Of a DNA stretch of 64,000 nucleotides, positions 21,801 through 33,560 are shown in pieces. Origin of the DNA: Porpolomopsis calyptriformis (taxonomy: Eukaryota; Basidiomycota; Agaricomycetes; Agaricales; Hygrophoraceae); NCBI GenBank assembly GCA_951640195.1, contig OX621171.1:496001-560000 (forward strand), given 5' to 3'. The position numbers were made by a program, and so were the translations under genes. The notes under the pieces are model-generated. The model saw nothing but the letters and a program-made list of their open reading frames with translations. It was not told the DNA's origin and ran no database searches. Position 1 is the first letter of the stretch. Each line of letters opens with the position of its first letter.

Positions 21801-24262
21801 AGGCAAAGACCCCTCAACGACGCTCCTCCCAGCTAAAAAGAAAAATATCATCTCAGCTACTACGCCGCTAGAAACAGCTACCAGCCAGTTTGGGGAAAGA
21901 GCGAGTACTAGATGAGAAAACCTTGTTCTTTGTTTTCAAAGATGATCACAGGATCTGAAATTGAAAAAACTCTCTACCCTCCCACTCCCAGAGGTATTGT
22001 TCCCTGCTCCCAGCCTTGTTATATCTTGGCTGACAATAGTCATAGTTGGTCGCTAACCCCATCAAAGTCCCCATCTATGATGCTTACCCAGAGAATGACC
22101 CAGAGATCTTTGAATATCGACCACCTGTCAAAGTGGTGAGTGACTTTCTTTGTGTCTAGGCTGTTAACTGATAGCTAGCTGGTATAGGCAGAAATCGAAG
22201 GCGCTTTCTTGAATAGGGTTCACAACCTCATCCAAAAAAGCTATGTCGACGGCATTCCCATGCACCGTCTTCACTCTTCCCACCTTGCGAAGTTTGACCC
22301 AAAGGCATCTTGTATCTTTGTGACAGAGTACGAGGATTTTGTGAAGCTATCTGCCACTGAGGTCCAAAGGATATTTCGACGTCGACACATCCTCGTCCTC
22401 AATAACCCCCAGGAGAAATTGAATTTTGATCGATCTGGCTTAGAAAAACTGGGAAATCTCTCCACACTCAGACAAATACAAGGTACGTACAAGTCATCTT
22501 GTATCTGGATGTTATAGTGATGGTTCACAAGTGGCAGAGTTGAGGGAGCAACCAGGGGAGGATACCCTCCTATGCGCTGGTACATTGGAAGATATATACC
22601 AGGCAGCCAAGGGTACAACCCCGCGAATTCTGAATGGGCTGGACTTTCCTATGGGGGAAATATGGCGAATGCCTCCACCTCGATTCAGGTAAGTTTGTGT
22701 GCAGTCTTAGATCTTCTTAAATGAAACGTGACATAACAGTGACCTCACATCACATGAATGGGCATGGAAAGAGACACGGCACCTGGAGGGTTTTCCTAAA
22801 GAGAGGCCGATTACAGACGAAATGCGATGGGGGTTGGCAGCGACCAGAGGATCGACAACGTGGTGCCATGTGGATGATGACGGTTTCGGAACCTCAGTCC
22901 AGGTCATGTGTGGGGCAAAGTATTGGGTTGTTTTCCGTCCCATGAGGGATCAGACCAATGGGAACAAAGCTGGTGACCTCGGAACAACCCTGGCATATCC
23001 CCCCCACTGGACTTCGGGATTCACAGGTGAAGGCATATTTGAGGCAGAGGGTGTCTTGCTGTGGGAAAATTCCACTTTGTAAGTCATTTCTTATGCATTG
23101 TGTTCATGTAATTGACTGCACATCTAGTTACATGAGACCCAATACCCTGCATGCTGTGTGGGGGGTAGAAGATACGATCACGTATGGCTCCCACTTCCTT
23201 TCAACGTCATCCATCACTGATACATGCTGTGGGATCATTCACACGTTTGTGATGAGCTGGAATATCACAAATACTGAACACGACAAGACCCGAACATTCC
23301 TTCGCCGTTTGATGTGCATGTGGTCACACCATTTTATGTCAGGGGATGAAACAGGTAAACCTTCTCTTTGTACCTTTCTTATATGAGTTAAATAAGTCCT
23401 ACACTTAGCAACCGATGGCAGGCTTGCACACTTCCCTGACATATTGACTCAAGATGGTCTTCTGGATGTTGTGGCTGTTGGAAACATGCTGGAACTCGCC
23501 CAAGTCATTGGTCGCCAGCACTACCGCAAGGAGGTCTCTTCCTCTGTCATGCAAGAAGAGACAATCGCTCTATGGAATTATCGGCAGTTCATGCAGTGGT
23601 TCATGGACACCTTCGTCATTTTCATCAGGCAAACTTGTGTTTCGCCAATGTATATTTTCCAGCGGTTCCTGGCTGACGTGGCCTCGGCAATAGTTGGCTA
23701 CAAGCAGGCTAACGCCAAGGCATCTGACACTTGCACTGCACATGCTGTAAAGTGAGCTGTCCTCAGTCACTTCCGCAAGGACTGGGTTGAGGTGCTTCCT
23801 CGATTGGAAGGGCTTCTCAAGGAACCGTGGACAGAATTGACCTGGACTGGGCCAGCTTTTGTTATTGTGTGCCGAAAAGGCCACCCCAACATGGAGAGCA
23901 CACCAATCTCTTCTGACTACCCTGAAGAGCCTGTCCTCAGTGGAGATCCCACCCTTCAATCCGTAGTTCAGGAGGACTTGGATTCAGCCCTTCAACCCGA
24001 ATTTCAGGAGGACTTGGATTCAGTCCTTCAATCAGCATTGCAGGACTTGAAGGCTGACTTTTCGCAGTTGACTATGGACGTAGATACTGATAGTCATCAG
24101 TACTCTCCTGGATCACCAGAGAAGACAATTGGTTGTGTACAAGCTTGCTCAGAAAGCCCTGGTAAGTCCAAAGTCATTTATCATATATATAATTCATCTA
24201 TAGTACAATTTCATGACGCAGATTCAACTCTGGAAAATCGCAAACGAGTAAAGGGTGGATGA
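18817..24262 (+). CDS. Large multi-exon JmjC-domain protein
   Basis: Plus-strand exons form a long protein. It has an N-terminal segment (SQFRAFQDFPWRHG; LSPRQLGEEFMQLM), helical exons to ~20900, a very acidic repeat region (21000-21560) and a basic region (KLKRQHGS; HKKDRGKD). The JmjC core follows at ~22700-23230. JmjC enzymes are Fe(II)/2-oxoglutarate hydroxylases, most often removing histone lysine methyl groups. The iron triad is visible: TWCHVDDDGFGT (HxD near 22867) and MRPNTLHAVWGV (distal His near 23150). Strands GAKYWVVFRP and YGSHFLSTSSI fit the fold. A helical tail follows, ending NRKRVKGG at 24262. The start at 18817 is the first good ATG after a pyrimidine-rich stretch. Exon limits upstream of the core are approximate. 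Confidence 0.6.
21088..21260 (+). repeat. Heptad-like acidic coding repeat in the JmjC gene
   Basis: GAAGAGATAGCAAAAGATGT-type units of 21-24 bp repeat about seven times in frame and encode EEIAKDVG-like blocks. The protein here is a charged, probably helical linker. The region is prone to length change by slippage. Confidence 0.75.
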
Positions 24263-24342
24263 AATTATATACTGGGTAGTTTCTCTAGTATTTTCAAACA
24301 TCAATTGTACCATAGACAACTATATGTACTGTATTATTATTA

Positions 24343-24764
24343 CAGCTGTTTGCACATGGCTTGACACACTTGTCTGCGGATTTGAAAAAAGGAAAGAGTC
24401 GACTCAAGTGCTGTTATGACTGATTATTAATCATTTAAATACAACTGTTAGGCTGTTGTACCAAGATCAGGCTTAATAGCAACCTCAAGCTTGTCGGAAG
24501 ATGATTCAATGTCACCAGGATCAAGCACACTGTTGGGTGGTACCATTAAGGTGATGAGCAATGTTAGGGCCTGGACGGTAACGTAGCGTGGCTAACTTTG
24601 CCAGCCTAAAAGTGTAGCAAACTCCGCCAGTTTAGCGCCAAAAAGCTGGCATTGCTAAGCTGCTGTCCAGGCCCTTAAGAGTTACAGTAAGAGGTTGTAC
24701 AAGTTATGGCTAGTCGACTTTTCTTAAATCTCCGGACAAGCGTCAAGCCATGTGCAAACGGCTG
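24343..24764. mobile_element. Second MITE of the Tc1-like element, with a nested MITE
   Basis: Same structure and tips as the MITE at 10980, flanked by TA, about 95% alike, but longer because a 108 bp element sits inside it. Its right flank to about 25010 is also shared with 11290-11535. Confidence 0.88.
24567..24674. mobile_element. Nested 108 bp MITE with TTA target duplication
   Basis: Perfect 10 bp inverted tips GGGCCTGGAC / GTCCAGGCCC, flanked on both sides by TTA. The unfilled site ATGTTAAGAG is preserved in the sister MITE near 11200, so the insertion and its 3 bp duplication can be read exactly. A TTA or TWA duplication suits PIF/Harbinger-type elements; that assignment is inference. 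Confidence 0.85.
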
Positions 24765-25146
24765 TAATCCCAATCTACCTGTAGTTAAATGGAAGCGGAT
24801 CATCTATTTACTCGGCTCGACTGGCCTGGGTCTCTTTCGTCTGACTACCAGAGTCTACTGCTGGTTACCTGAGTTGAGCTCACGCCACGTTGAGTCAACC
24901 AAGTTGAACGGTGTTGTCACTACCCGCCTCTGAAACACAGTGACTGGCACTTCGTAGAGAGTTTGTTGAACTCTATTTCGGGGACCGCCTTTTGACAGTC
25001 ACTCGACTGCTGAAATCAGCCACTTGTTGACCCCTCTTCGCCAGTGGGAAGCTAGCAGCTGCCAAATCTCCTAGGGTCGTTTTACAATTTGAAAAGCAAA
25101 GCAGTGGATATTCTCTGTTACTTCTCGACATCATCATACACTTCAA

Positions 25147-25186
25147 CATCATCATCATCTTCTTCTTCTTCTTCTTCTTCTTCATC
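25147..25186. repeat. Trinucleotide microsatellite (ATC)n(TTC)n
   Basis: ATCATCATC runs into nine or so TTC units. Simple sequence downstream of the membrane-protein gene. Confidence 0.85.
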
Positions 25187-25229
25187 AACCACCCGACACT
25201 GATACATAACAACTAATTTTCGATATCAA

Positions 25230-27324
25230 TATCCCTTTTAACGGCGTCAGCCATCATCTGGGTATTCAGCTGGAAAAGTTAACAAAAGTAAAAGGATATC
25301 AACAAATGAGTGATAGCTAACCCTGTCCATCATTATGATCAGTGAACTGCAGGTGGTTGAAGTTATCGTGAGTGGTAGACAGATCGACACCTGCGGTTCA
25401 AGGTTTTGCTGGTTACGGAAATCTTCTCGTGCCATTATACTTGGTGAAAGGAGATTAGCTTTCGGTCCAAATCTATTATCGCTTAACTCACCCTGCCATT
25501 AAGGAAATGAAGTACACTATGGGATCCATTTTTCGCAGACAATCTCGCAAGATATAAAGCATACGCACATTTGTTTTGAGCAACAAGGCCAGGCCAGCAA
25601 TCAAAGTTGTTGGCGTGTTGGAACTGTCGAAGGAATTAATCATTTAACACAATCAAGCAGAGAAATCTCCCTACAAATGCGAACGAGATCAGCGAAGCAA
25701 TGCTATGTTTTAAACCGCTTGGTTCATCAAATCAGAACTGATCTGATCAGAAACTTCTTACCAGACAAGTACAGGTGCAATAAGCAACAGTGAACCACTG
25801 GCAGAAATCATGTACATTAGCTCTGCATACTGGTATTCACAGTGTAAACCATCGAAACCCGAAGGATTGTGTCCATCCTGAAGGTAGATTATCAGGTGCG
25901 TAACGCTCGAACAATAAAATCGGCACAGCGCACCGCCTAAACCCAGTTCTTGATTTGTACAGATAGTAGCACAGCGCCATGGCGAGGCTTATGTCTGCCA
26001 CCAGCAAGGAAGTTTGACCTGCAATCGCAAGGTTATAAAACTCCTGGAGAGGAAGGTGAATTTATTAATAAGTTAGAAGGGCGCACAGCGGTCATCTTGG
26101 AATCGTCCTAGACCTGCTGCTTACTTGGGGGTATAACACAAGGGTCCGGAAACCAAAGCTAGATGGAAATTAATCATCACGACATGGATCCATCAAGAAC
26201 ATTTTCCGAAACAAACAGCTGTACAGTGATGGCTGCCACTCCTATTAGATTCCTATCATATCAATTTGAGAGTGGAACGTACTTGTCCCGATCGCTGCAA
26301 AGAAACCTGCTCGTTAGGTGTCTTGGCTCTTGTTAACCCTAACGTCTCACCGAACTCGGCTAACGACCAGGCTACCTAAACAGGCATGAGCAACGTCTCA
26401 ATGAGAAGAACTGGTGAATTTACAATCCACGCTGTTAAAACTATGCTCCCTTTGCTCACTATCATTTTAACATCAGCGGAAGGAGTAGGTGGGCTTATAG
26501 AGGCCCACTTGCTGATGAACAGTCGACGCAAGAACATGCTGCCATCGCAAAGTGAGTAACGCGGACATTTTCAACCATGTATTGCGCACCATCGTGTGCA
26601 AAACATCTGAAGTTCCTACCCATTAATCCCATTCAAGTAAATATCAATGGCATGGCCAAGATCACGGAAGTACCCACCCTCACAGCATATATCACCTGTG
26701 GGACCATTGATTTAAAGTGCAAAGTAATAAAATAAAATAACAATGAAGCAGACTATCACCTACATCGAAACTCCTATCGAATCATCAATTGGAGTTACGG
26801 AGAATTGTGAATGCTGAGGGCATAGATCATACCAGAATGGCGTAGCAAGGGCTGCAGGGTCTCCAAAGTTTGTAATGAGAAAGGTGTAGCCCACATGGGC
26901 GATTGCAGCAGTAATCACGCATTCAAGACACCTTAGGAGGGTGTAAGCTCGACCATCATACTCAAGGCATTACTTTCCATTGAAATCCCACCTGAAAATG
27001 AGCAATTAACAGGGGAGACATGACGAGGTGATCACTCACCAGGAACTTCATGTGGAAGGGATCTTTAACCAGTCCTCTAGTCGAGAAGAAGTACTGATAC
27101 ACTTGGAGATATATTATGCCAAACAGACTGTTATATTGTGTCCAATCAAAAAGTGTGTTCAAATTGGAACGGTTAGACGCACGCAAAAGTGAAGTACTCT
27201 TCGTCCCCACACAATTAGCACCAGACGAGAGGCAGATGGGTTAAGTCACAAACCCGCAATGAGAATCAGGCTGTGAAATTGATTTTCGATTGCTTTGAGC
27301 TCGCCAACATCAGCGGTAGCCATG
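25230..27324 (-). CDS. DUF6534-like fungal seven-helix membrane protein, possibly decayed
   Basis: Minus strand, start ATG at 27322-27324 (MATADVGELKAIENQFH). Later exons contain hydrophobic segments in the order expected of the basidiomycete DUF6534 family: NSLFGIIYLQVYQYFF (~27110), CVITAAIAHVGYTFLITNFG (~26900), MIVSKGSIVLTAWI (~26440), LLVADISLAMALCYYLYKSR (~25990), VSMVYTVNTS (~25840) and MAREDFRNQ near the C-terminus (25435). The protein would sit in the plasma membrane; its function is not known to me. Many short introns are implied and some spacers are long, so I cannot exclude a pseudogene. It looks like an ordinary fungal gene carried as cargo. Confidence 0.5.
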
Positions 27325-27959
27325 ATTTCAATGTGAACTTTGCAACTCTGTAAGTGTATCTGATCTTTGAAAGTTGAGAAGATATACCCATCACTGAAAT
27401 TTCAAATCAAGATGGCCCCACGATTAATATTAAATCAGTGTTTCTGATCCATTAAACTAATCGGCGATTACATCCATCTCTCCGCGATTCTCAGTTGAGT
27501 TTGAGTTCAGCGTTATGAACCACCTTGAGTCCTCTGACCCCTCTCGGAGGTGGAGAGGGGTAGGAGTATCGGCGGATAAGGGGGTTGGTTACAGCAGGCT
27601 GCCTCAAATGATAGACACGCCCTAAGGCCTGCTCATTTAGTGCCCTCTCGCGTTACCGCTGAGGCTGCTCAGTGGAGAGGTGGTGGCTGACAGCAAGAAG
27701 CTGTGGGAGATATACTGCCCCTTTCACGCTCTACAAAAATGGAATGATTCATAAACAAGATAATACAAAGCATTTTGTCCCGGCGGCTGAGTTCAAAAAA
27801 ATTTTGACTCTGTTTATGCCCTCCCGATTCTTACTGAATGCGAGATGCAGACAGTCCAGTCAGGAGGCGCTCCTCTGGCTCTGGGTTCAACCACTGCGCG
27901 AATACTCGCGCCCGGGAATACGCAAGCAGTGCCTACCCATCCTCAGGAAACACAGATTG
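27325..27959. other. No confident gene
   Basis: Upstream region of the membrane-protein gene, then GC-richer DNA. A short plus frame (GGAPLALGSTTARILAPG, ~27870) precedes a possible GT donor and could be an exon of an unrecognised gene. Confidence 0.35.
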
Positions 27960-28920
27960 GCCAGCGGGTTTGGGATGCAGGTGGTGAGTGTGCGGCATTA
28001 TACAACCGTTCGTTCACCCATCGGTTTCTGACATCTTGATTTGTAGACCAGTGTACATTCATCTCCTCTCGATGAACACTGATAACTGCGTTATGCAATC
28101 AGTGGGTTCGACACGGCGTCATGCCATCGTTTGCTTGTCAATTGGGTTGAATGTCTGGCTTGTTGGTTTCTGACCTCGGTAAGTTCATATTCTGTCAGCG
28201 GACACTGAATGCGCCATGCACTCAGCCGGTGTTGCACTGCTCATTGTCTGACATCTTGATTTGCAGACCGGTGTACATTCATCTCCTCTCGATGAACACT
28301 GATAACTGCGTTATGCAATCAGTGGGTTCAATGCGGCGTCATGCCATCGTTGGCCGTCGATTGGGTTGAATGTCTGGCTTTTTGGTTTCTGACCCCGGTA
28401 AGTTCATATCCTGTCGGCGCTATGCACTCAGCTGGTGTTGCACCGTTCAGTTGTTGATTGGCTTGGTTTTCTCACCTCCTAGTTTATAGACCGCTCACGT
28501 GCTGTCGGCGAACACTGACTCTTATATACTCAGTGTGTGTTACTGACCTGTTAGTTTCAGACTGCGGTAAGTTCATGTCCTGTTGGCTAACACTGAATAA
28601 ATGCGTGATGCAATCAGTGGGTGTAACACGTCTTATGCCGCCGTTCATCACTCGATTTTCTGGCTTGTTGATTTACTTCACACGGGTAGGTTCACATTCC
28701 GTAGGTGAACACCGAATGAATGGCGAATGCGCTATGCAGTCAGCAGATGTAACGTGGCATTATGCTACATTCACCTGTTGGCTGGCTTGGTTTTCTTTCC
28801 TCTTAGTTTTCAGACTGGGGTAGGTTCATGTCCCGTTAGCGAACACCGAGTGCTATGCAACCCCACTGGGTGTTGCATAGTGCTATACTACCATTCACTG
28901 TTGATTGGCTTGGTTCTGGC
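27960..28920. repeat. ~210 bp and shorter degenerate tandem repeats
   Basis: The segment with CATCTTGATTTGTAGACC and CTCCTCTCGATGAACACTGA recurs 210 bp later (28033 and 28243). Looser units follow at ~100-200 bp spacing with the landmarks GGTAAGTTCATGTCCTGT, CACTGAATG and TATGCAATCAGTGGGT. Short frames inside are by-products. The same family reappears at 30930-31265. Confidence 0.75.
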
Positions 28921-28961
28921 CACGCTACCTTACTGTCTTGGGGCCTAGACAGTAAGGTAGC
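28918..28961. repeat. Imperfect hairpin at the truncated MITE
   Basis: GCCACGCTACCTTACTGTCT pairs with AGACAGTAAGGTAGCATGGC around a short loop (one mismatch). Confidence 0.6.
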
Positions 28962-29028
28962 ATGGCTAACTTTGCCAGCCTAAAAGTGTAGCAGACTGCG
29001 CCAGCTTAACTGGCATTGCTAAGCTGCT
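28941..29028. mobile_element. Truncated copy of the nested 108 bp MITE
   Basis: GGGCCTAGAC followed by TGGCTAACTTTGCCAGCC and GCATTGCTAAGCTGCT matches 24567-24665. The right tip is missing. Confidence 0.75.
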
Positions 29029-30037
29029 TCACCGCACCACAAAGAGCACAATTGTGGCTGTACAAGGAACTGAACCACATTTTGGTCAAGTCCACTCTGT
29101 TCGGAACAGAGGGGTTCAGAAGGAGTTCACTGAAACTGTGGTAGACCCCTCTCCCACACTAACTTCCAACAGACGTTCATTTCAGCCATGGCTCAATAAC
29201 TTGGTAGTGATTCCCATTCCCCCTGTTCACCGCAAGGAGACAGGTGCTGAATATCCGCTGATACTTGATCATCATCGAGGTTGGAAGGATGATGGCCACT
29301 GTGGAGTTGTGAACCACGCATAACACTGGTAGGGCATAGGCAGGGCATCATCACAGTGATACTTGCCCAGTGCAGTGAGACATGAGCATCGCTGAATACA
29401 GTATATGACTATCCCTTGCATCCCGTCCTAGGAGAGATAATTGGACTGGAGGTCGGGCCATGCTGTAGGAGTCCTATGGCTGCATGCTTACGGTCTCGTT
29501 GTGACAGTTATAGACTTGCAAGGGTGGTTTTACTATTAAAAGACATCTTTGTGCTTCAGACGACTCAGAATCACTTATTTCTCACTTTGTAATGGAGCGT
29601 GACTGCCATCCTTGATGATGTTGGAGAAGCGGTGAACGGTTTGCACCTTGGTGAGTGGTCATCTGGATACCAACACAAAAGGTCATAATGAAAATTCGAT
29701 TCATAGGGAATATCCGACGTGCATGAGCAGATGAAATGTAGGAAAAGAGAGTGCGGGAGTGAGAATGAGTACGAGGGCCACCCTGAGAAGAAGGTAAAGA
29801 GGAAGTTGGCTAAGGGAGAACAAGGTGGAATCTACAGACGGAAGGGATGGCATGGCTCGCCATCCATGCTTCTCTACTGCATCCGAGAGATTGCGTGCCG
29901 AATCTTGATAACCATATTATTCAACACAGGGGCCTGATATTCAGATTTTTTAACGAAAGCCCTACCGTTCGATCCCAACCTCAGCATTTCCATCTTCTCG
30001 CCGTAACTGTTCGAAATCGTTTTGATCTCTCTGACCC
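29029..30037. other. Repeat-derived spacer
   Basis: The first ~160 bp (CACTCTGTTCGGAACAGAGG, then TTCATTTCAGCC) matches 31120-31265, so it belongs to the tandem repeat family. The rest holds only short frames (for example 29719-29937, lysine-rich) with no recognisable motif. Confidence 0.45.
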
Positions 30038-30778
30038 CTAACCATCAATCCCATGGCTCTCCGTCGACTGTGGTCCAATGGGGTCATTATCAGTCTCCGG
30101 CTGGGTTGGCGCAGTGACGATCCCACAGTGGATTGTTTGCTGGATCTCTTTGGCCATCTTGCCATCGCCATCTGTTGTCGACTGGGTGTTTACCGATGGT
30201 TCCGGCGAAGTTAGCCTGAACATGACATCAAGGATGCCCTTGGTGGTGACCAGTGGCATGATCTTGTTGACCTCCTCCACAAACAGAGGGCCTAAAATGT
30301 GCACAGATTGAAGGGAAGGTCTCGAGGAAAGATATGCGTTGAGGGCCCAATTGACGTTGACGCAGTTATCCAGATTGGCCCGTGTAAGATCCAGAGTGAA
30401 CTTGGTCAAAGCACTCATCAGATATCTAGCAAATATCCTCGAGATATCGATTGTGTTGTAGTGACCCAGCATTTTTAGTTGTAATCCAGAGAGGGTAACT
30501 TCCCTGAGTTCTAGGCAGTCATCTTTATGCGGGATTAGTGATAAAGCCCAGACATATAGGAATAAACTGAAACACTTTATTCCTATATGTCTGGGCTTTA
30601 TCACTAATCCCGCATAAAGATGACTGCCCCACTCCGAAATGGCGGTGAACTCAACAAGGTGGATAGGGTGTCGCGGCTGTGGCAATGGATTGACAATGGC
30701 ATATTGGGCCAGGGAGGGTAACACAGCGGAGGAAAAATCCCTATTCACTAGGGATGGTGCGAGCAGATCCCTGGGCAT
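30038..30778 (-). CDS. Unrecognised 246-aa protein with LRR/F-box-like spacing
   Basis: One open minus-strand frame from ATG 30776-30778. Leucine-rich blocks (LELREVTLSGLQLKMLG; NWALNAYLSSRPSLQSVHIL) are spaced as in fungal F-box/LRR proteins, but no F-box is visible and the call is weak. A perfect inverted repeat at 30514-30628 codes for residues from about 51 to 88, which is odd for a folded protein and suggests an inserted hairpin. The C-terminal third is polar and probably disordered. Its role in the element is unknown. Confidence 0.45.
   Translation of the reverse strand: MPRDLLAPSLVNRDFSSAVLPSLAQYAIVNPLPQPRHPIHLVEFTAISEWGSHLYAGLVIKPRHIGIKCFSLFLYVWALSLIPHKDDCLELREVTLSGLQLKMLGHYNTIDISRIFARYLMSALTKFTLDLTRANLDNCVNVNWALNAYLSSRPSLQSVHILGPLFVEEVNKIMPLVTTKGILDVMFRLTSPEPSVNTQSTTDGDGKMAKEIQQTIHCGIVTAPTQPETDNDPIGPQSTESHGIDG
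30514..30628. repeat. Perfect 53 bp inverted repeat with 9 bp loop
   Basis: Left arm 30514-30566 and right arm 30576-30628 are exact reverse complements (53 of 53); the loop is CTGAAACAC. It lies inside an open reading frame that it does not break. No target duplication is visible at its ends. Confidence 0.92.
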
Positions 30779-30929
30779 GTCCTAAATGTGGGAGATTATT
30801 TTGAACCACAGCTCTAGGGGAAGGAGGATCATGATGGATAGTGGGTGGTGGCTTAGGGAGAAAGTGGAGAATTGGGGTTGAGAAAAAATGAGGGGATTTT
30901 ATAGTGTGGATGCCACGATTATTGTGGCT

Positions 30930-31265
30930 TGTGGCAAACGAGCTCTGCCCATGCTCACTGTCGATTGGCTTGGTTTTCTCGCCCCTTAATTCTCAGACCA
31001 CGGTAGGTTCATGTCCTGTCAGCGAACACTGCATGCGTTATGCAATTAGTCAGTGCTACACAGCGCTATGTTACCGTTCACCTTCGGTCAGCCTGGTTCT
31101 TGCCTCTTAGCTTCACTGCACCACAATGTATCACCACCTTTTAACCAAGTACACTCTGTTCGGAACAGAGCGGTTCGGTTCAGAGGAGTACACTGAAACT
31201 CTGTTAGACTGCTCCCCGACCTTTGCTTCAAATGGAATGCATTTATTTCAGCCAGGCCTCTAAGT
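30930..31265. repeat. Second block of the 27960-type repeat
   Basis: GATTGGCTTGGTTTTCTC, GGTTCATGTCCTGTCAGCGA and ATGCAATTAGTC match units in 28450-28920. CACTCTGTTCGGAACAGAG to TTCATTTCAGCC matches 29085-29190 at lower identity. Confidence 0.7.
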
Positions 31266-31480
31266 GAACGCAAGGGAGAAGGGCAGGTGGAAGAAGGTGG
31301 CAGGATCAGGATCGAATGGCGCAGTGTTATTCCACAGTTGTCCTCTACTTTTTAGCTCAACCTACAGCTCCATCGACTCAATACGGTATATGCAGTGAAG
31401 TATAGTAGGCGTGCCCAGGGTGAGATAGCTGATAAATCTCGACAAACAAACCATACTTGCCCCGATCACTTTAGTGCATC

Positions 31481-32825
31481 TTGCTACATCTCTTGATAAA
31501 ATCCATGGAGACTGATTTGCATGCTCTCGAAACTAGCTGGTGGCCTGTTGGAAAGGTTCCGCAGGCCACGGTTCCGCTATCCTCACGATGTTTTATCAAA
31601 AACACCACTCAGGATGGACTCATGTCAGTCCAAGCGGCTCAACATATTTGTTCTCTCCCGATAAAGTGGAGGCCAATATTCACCATCATTGACTTGTGCC
31701 AGCTTCAGCTGCAATTTCAAAAAGAGGATGGAGGGAGTCATCTTGGAAAGTTGATGGTATGGTATGGCATGCTTAGGACGTATATCATAAAGGAAGCGCA
31801 AAGAGAAAAGCCTGCGTCTGGTAGTCTTTGGATTCCTGATGTCGTTCATCGGTTCTGTGTTCGACTGGAGCTAGGGAAGGCCCACCAGCCCAAAAAACTC
31901 AAAGCATTCGAAGCCGAGCTTAGAAGCCATTATTCTTCTAGACAATACTGGTGGTATGGTGAGATATCGATATTTTCAAGGCTAGGCTTGAGTAATAAAC
32001 GCCTGTATACCCAGACATTTTATCCTGGAAGCAGAGCAAAGAATTTTACTGGCTTCCCCAAGTCCTAAAATCCATTGATCCTTTCAGTGACCAATCGAAT
32101 TGCGCCACCTGGCTTGACAGTTTCGAAGCAGACTGCATCTTATTTGGGTTCACCAATCGTTTGGAGGCTGTCGCAATCTCCTCCGTGGAACTTGAGCATG
32201 TACCTGAGCTTGAACTTGGACCTGGATATGAACACGAACACGAATATGAACAAGATGATAACGATCAAGGTGAGGGTGAAGGTGAAGGTGTGTGATCCTG
32301 ATATTAACTCGATAGCTTGTTAAGTACTTATCATTCAATTAATTTCATGAGCTCCAAAAAGGAAGTGAGGATGCCCACGCAAGGACAAGCATGTTGAATT
32401 ATCTAATGATTTCCCCAAAGCACGGATTCTGAGGAGTGGAGAGAGGGTTGCATCTTGCCCTACAGATTTCTTTCAGACTCTCCCTGCATTAACGGGGGGT
32501 GATGTCCCCAGAAAAAAGGCCACGAGAAAGGTACCGACTATGGTATTTTTCAATGGCATCATATTCACTATACACAGAGAATTCAAGCGAATACAAAACC
32601 AGAAGCAGAAGCAGGCGTCTCAGCAAAGTCACTACCTGCTTCTCCTGGCAAGGACTTCCAGGTTCGTTTGTAGTTTTATGTTCGTATTTGAATGATTTGT
32701 ACAGGTAAGACGCCCCAAGCAGCCCTCATTGGCAAAGCGTATACCCTTCTCAGCTATACCATCTGTGTGTTTCCCCCCAGTTTGATGATGATGCAGACGC
32801 TAGGAAGAAGCTGATGCCCCTCTGA
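31481..32825 (+). CDS. Unrecognised multi-exon protein
   Basis: The first frame (31481 to about 31957) ends TWWYG before a GT donor; a ~55 bp intron with acceptor CCCAG at about 32010 joins it in frame to SWKQSKEFYWLPQVLKSIDP and WLDSFEADCILFGFTNRLEA. An acidic EHEHEYEQDDNDQ stretch follows. Further exons to 32825 (KARILRSGERVASCP; VFFNGIIFTIHREFKRIQ; DDDADARKKLMPL) are plausible but joins are uncertain. The core block HLGKLMVWYGMLRTYIIKEA is alpha-helical. I recognise no family. A start before 31481 is possible, since the first ATG (MLHLLIKSMETDLHALETS) has no clear support. Confidence 0.45.
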
Positions 32826-32879
32826 TAGCTGAAAGCAGTGAATCATCCTCAGCAGGTGGGTCTTATCTTCTTCATACCT

Positions 32880-33560
32880 AGTCAGAAGCAAGGGCGATTT
32901 ATCCAAGAATTCGTCCAGAAAAATTGAAATCGAAAAGCCTGCTTGTAGGTCCGGATCCAGAAATAGAGGTTGAGAAAAGGAAAAGGGTATTGTATTTTCC
33001 GCATCATGTGCCTCGTGTATGCTTATATGTATGTCTCCTAGGATACGAAGGAAGGGGCGCGCTACAGACACCACTCTGGTGGGTATCAGGCTTGCATTCG
33101 AGTCATTCGGAGTACAAGTCCAGATGGATGGTGATGGTAGCCATCCTTTTTCTTCTAGGTCGTGGATAATGGTCACGATAAGCTAGAACCAGAACCCATC
33201 CCACGTTGGGTGAAATTGCTCCTTCAGCAACTCAGCGATAATACAGATGACCTCACAACCCACCTCCTTGATCTATCGGATGCAACGAAAGGATACAACA
33301 AGAAAGGCATATGGGTCGATTTGTCACACTTCGATGTAGATGTGGTATGTCTTTCTGTCAAATATGGGGGTATTGCATCCATCCATTTTTCTGACTAGAT
33401 CAAGAATCTGGTGATGGAGTGGAAAAAGTGACAAGACTTGGCAAATTTCGCTATGTTTGAGGACAACGACGAGTTGGTTTTCATGAAGAGAACGTTCAAA
33501 GGCATACACGCCCTCGTTTCCAAAGGTGCCATGCACAACTTTCATAAGTATGTTGAGGAC
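32880..33560 (+). CDS. Fragmentary unrecognised gene
   Basis: Plus-strand exons: AIYPRIRPEKLKSKSL, YEGRGALQTPLWWVSGLH, then NGHDKLEPEPIPRWVKLLLQ with LLDLSDATKGYNKKGIWVD (33162-33343). An intron GTATGT...GACTAG follows, then IKNLVMEWKK before a stop. It converges on the Ulp1-like gene. No domain recognised; the stop after EWKK followed by more protein-like frame hints at decay. Confidence 0.35.

Noticed and set aside
31481..32068. Fourth member of the WAVR/FGHS family
   Set aside because: General helical layout is similar but the WAVR and FGHS motifs are absent.
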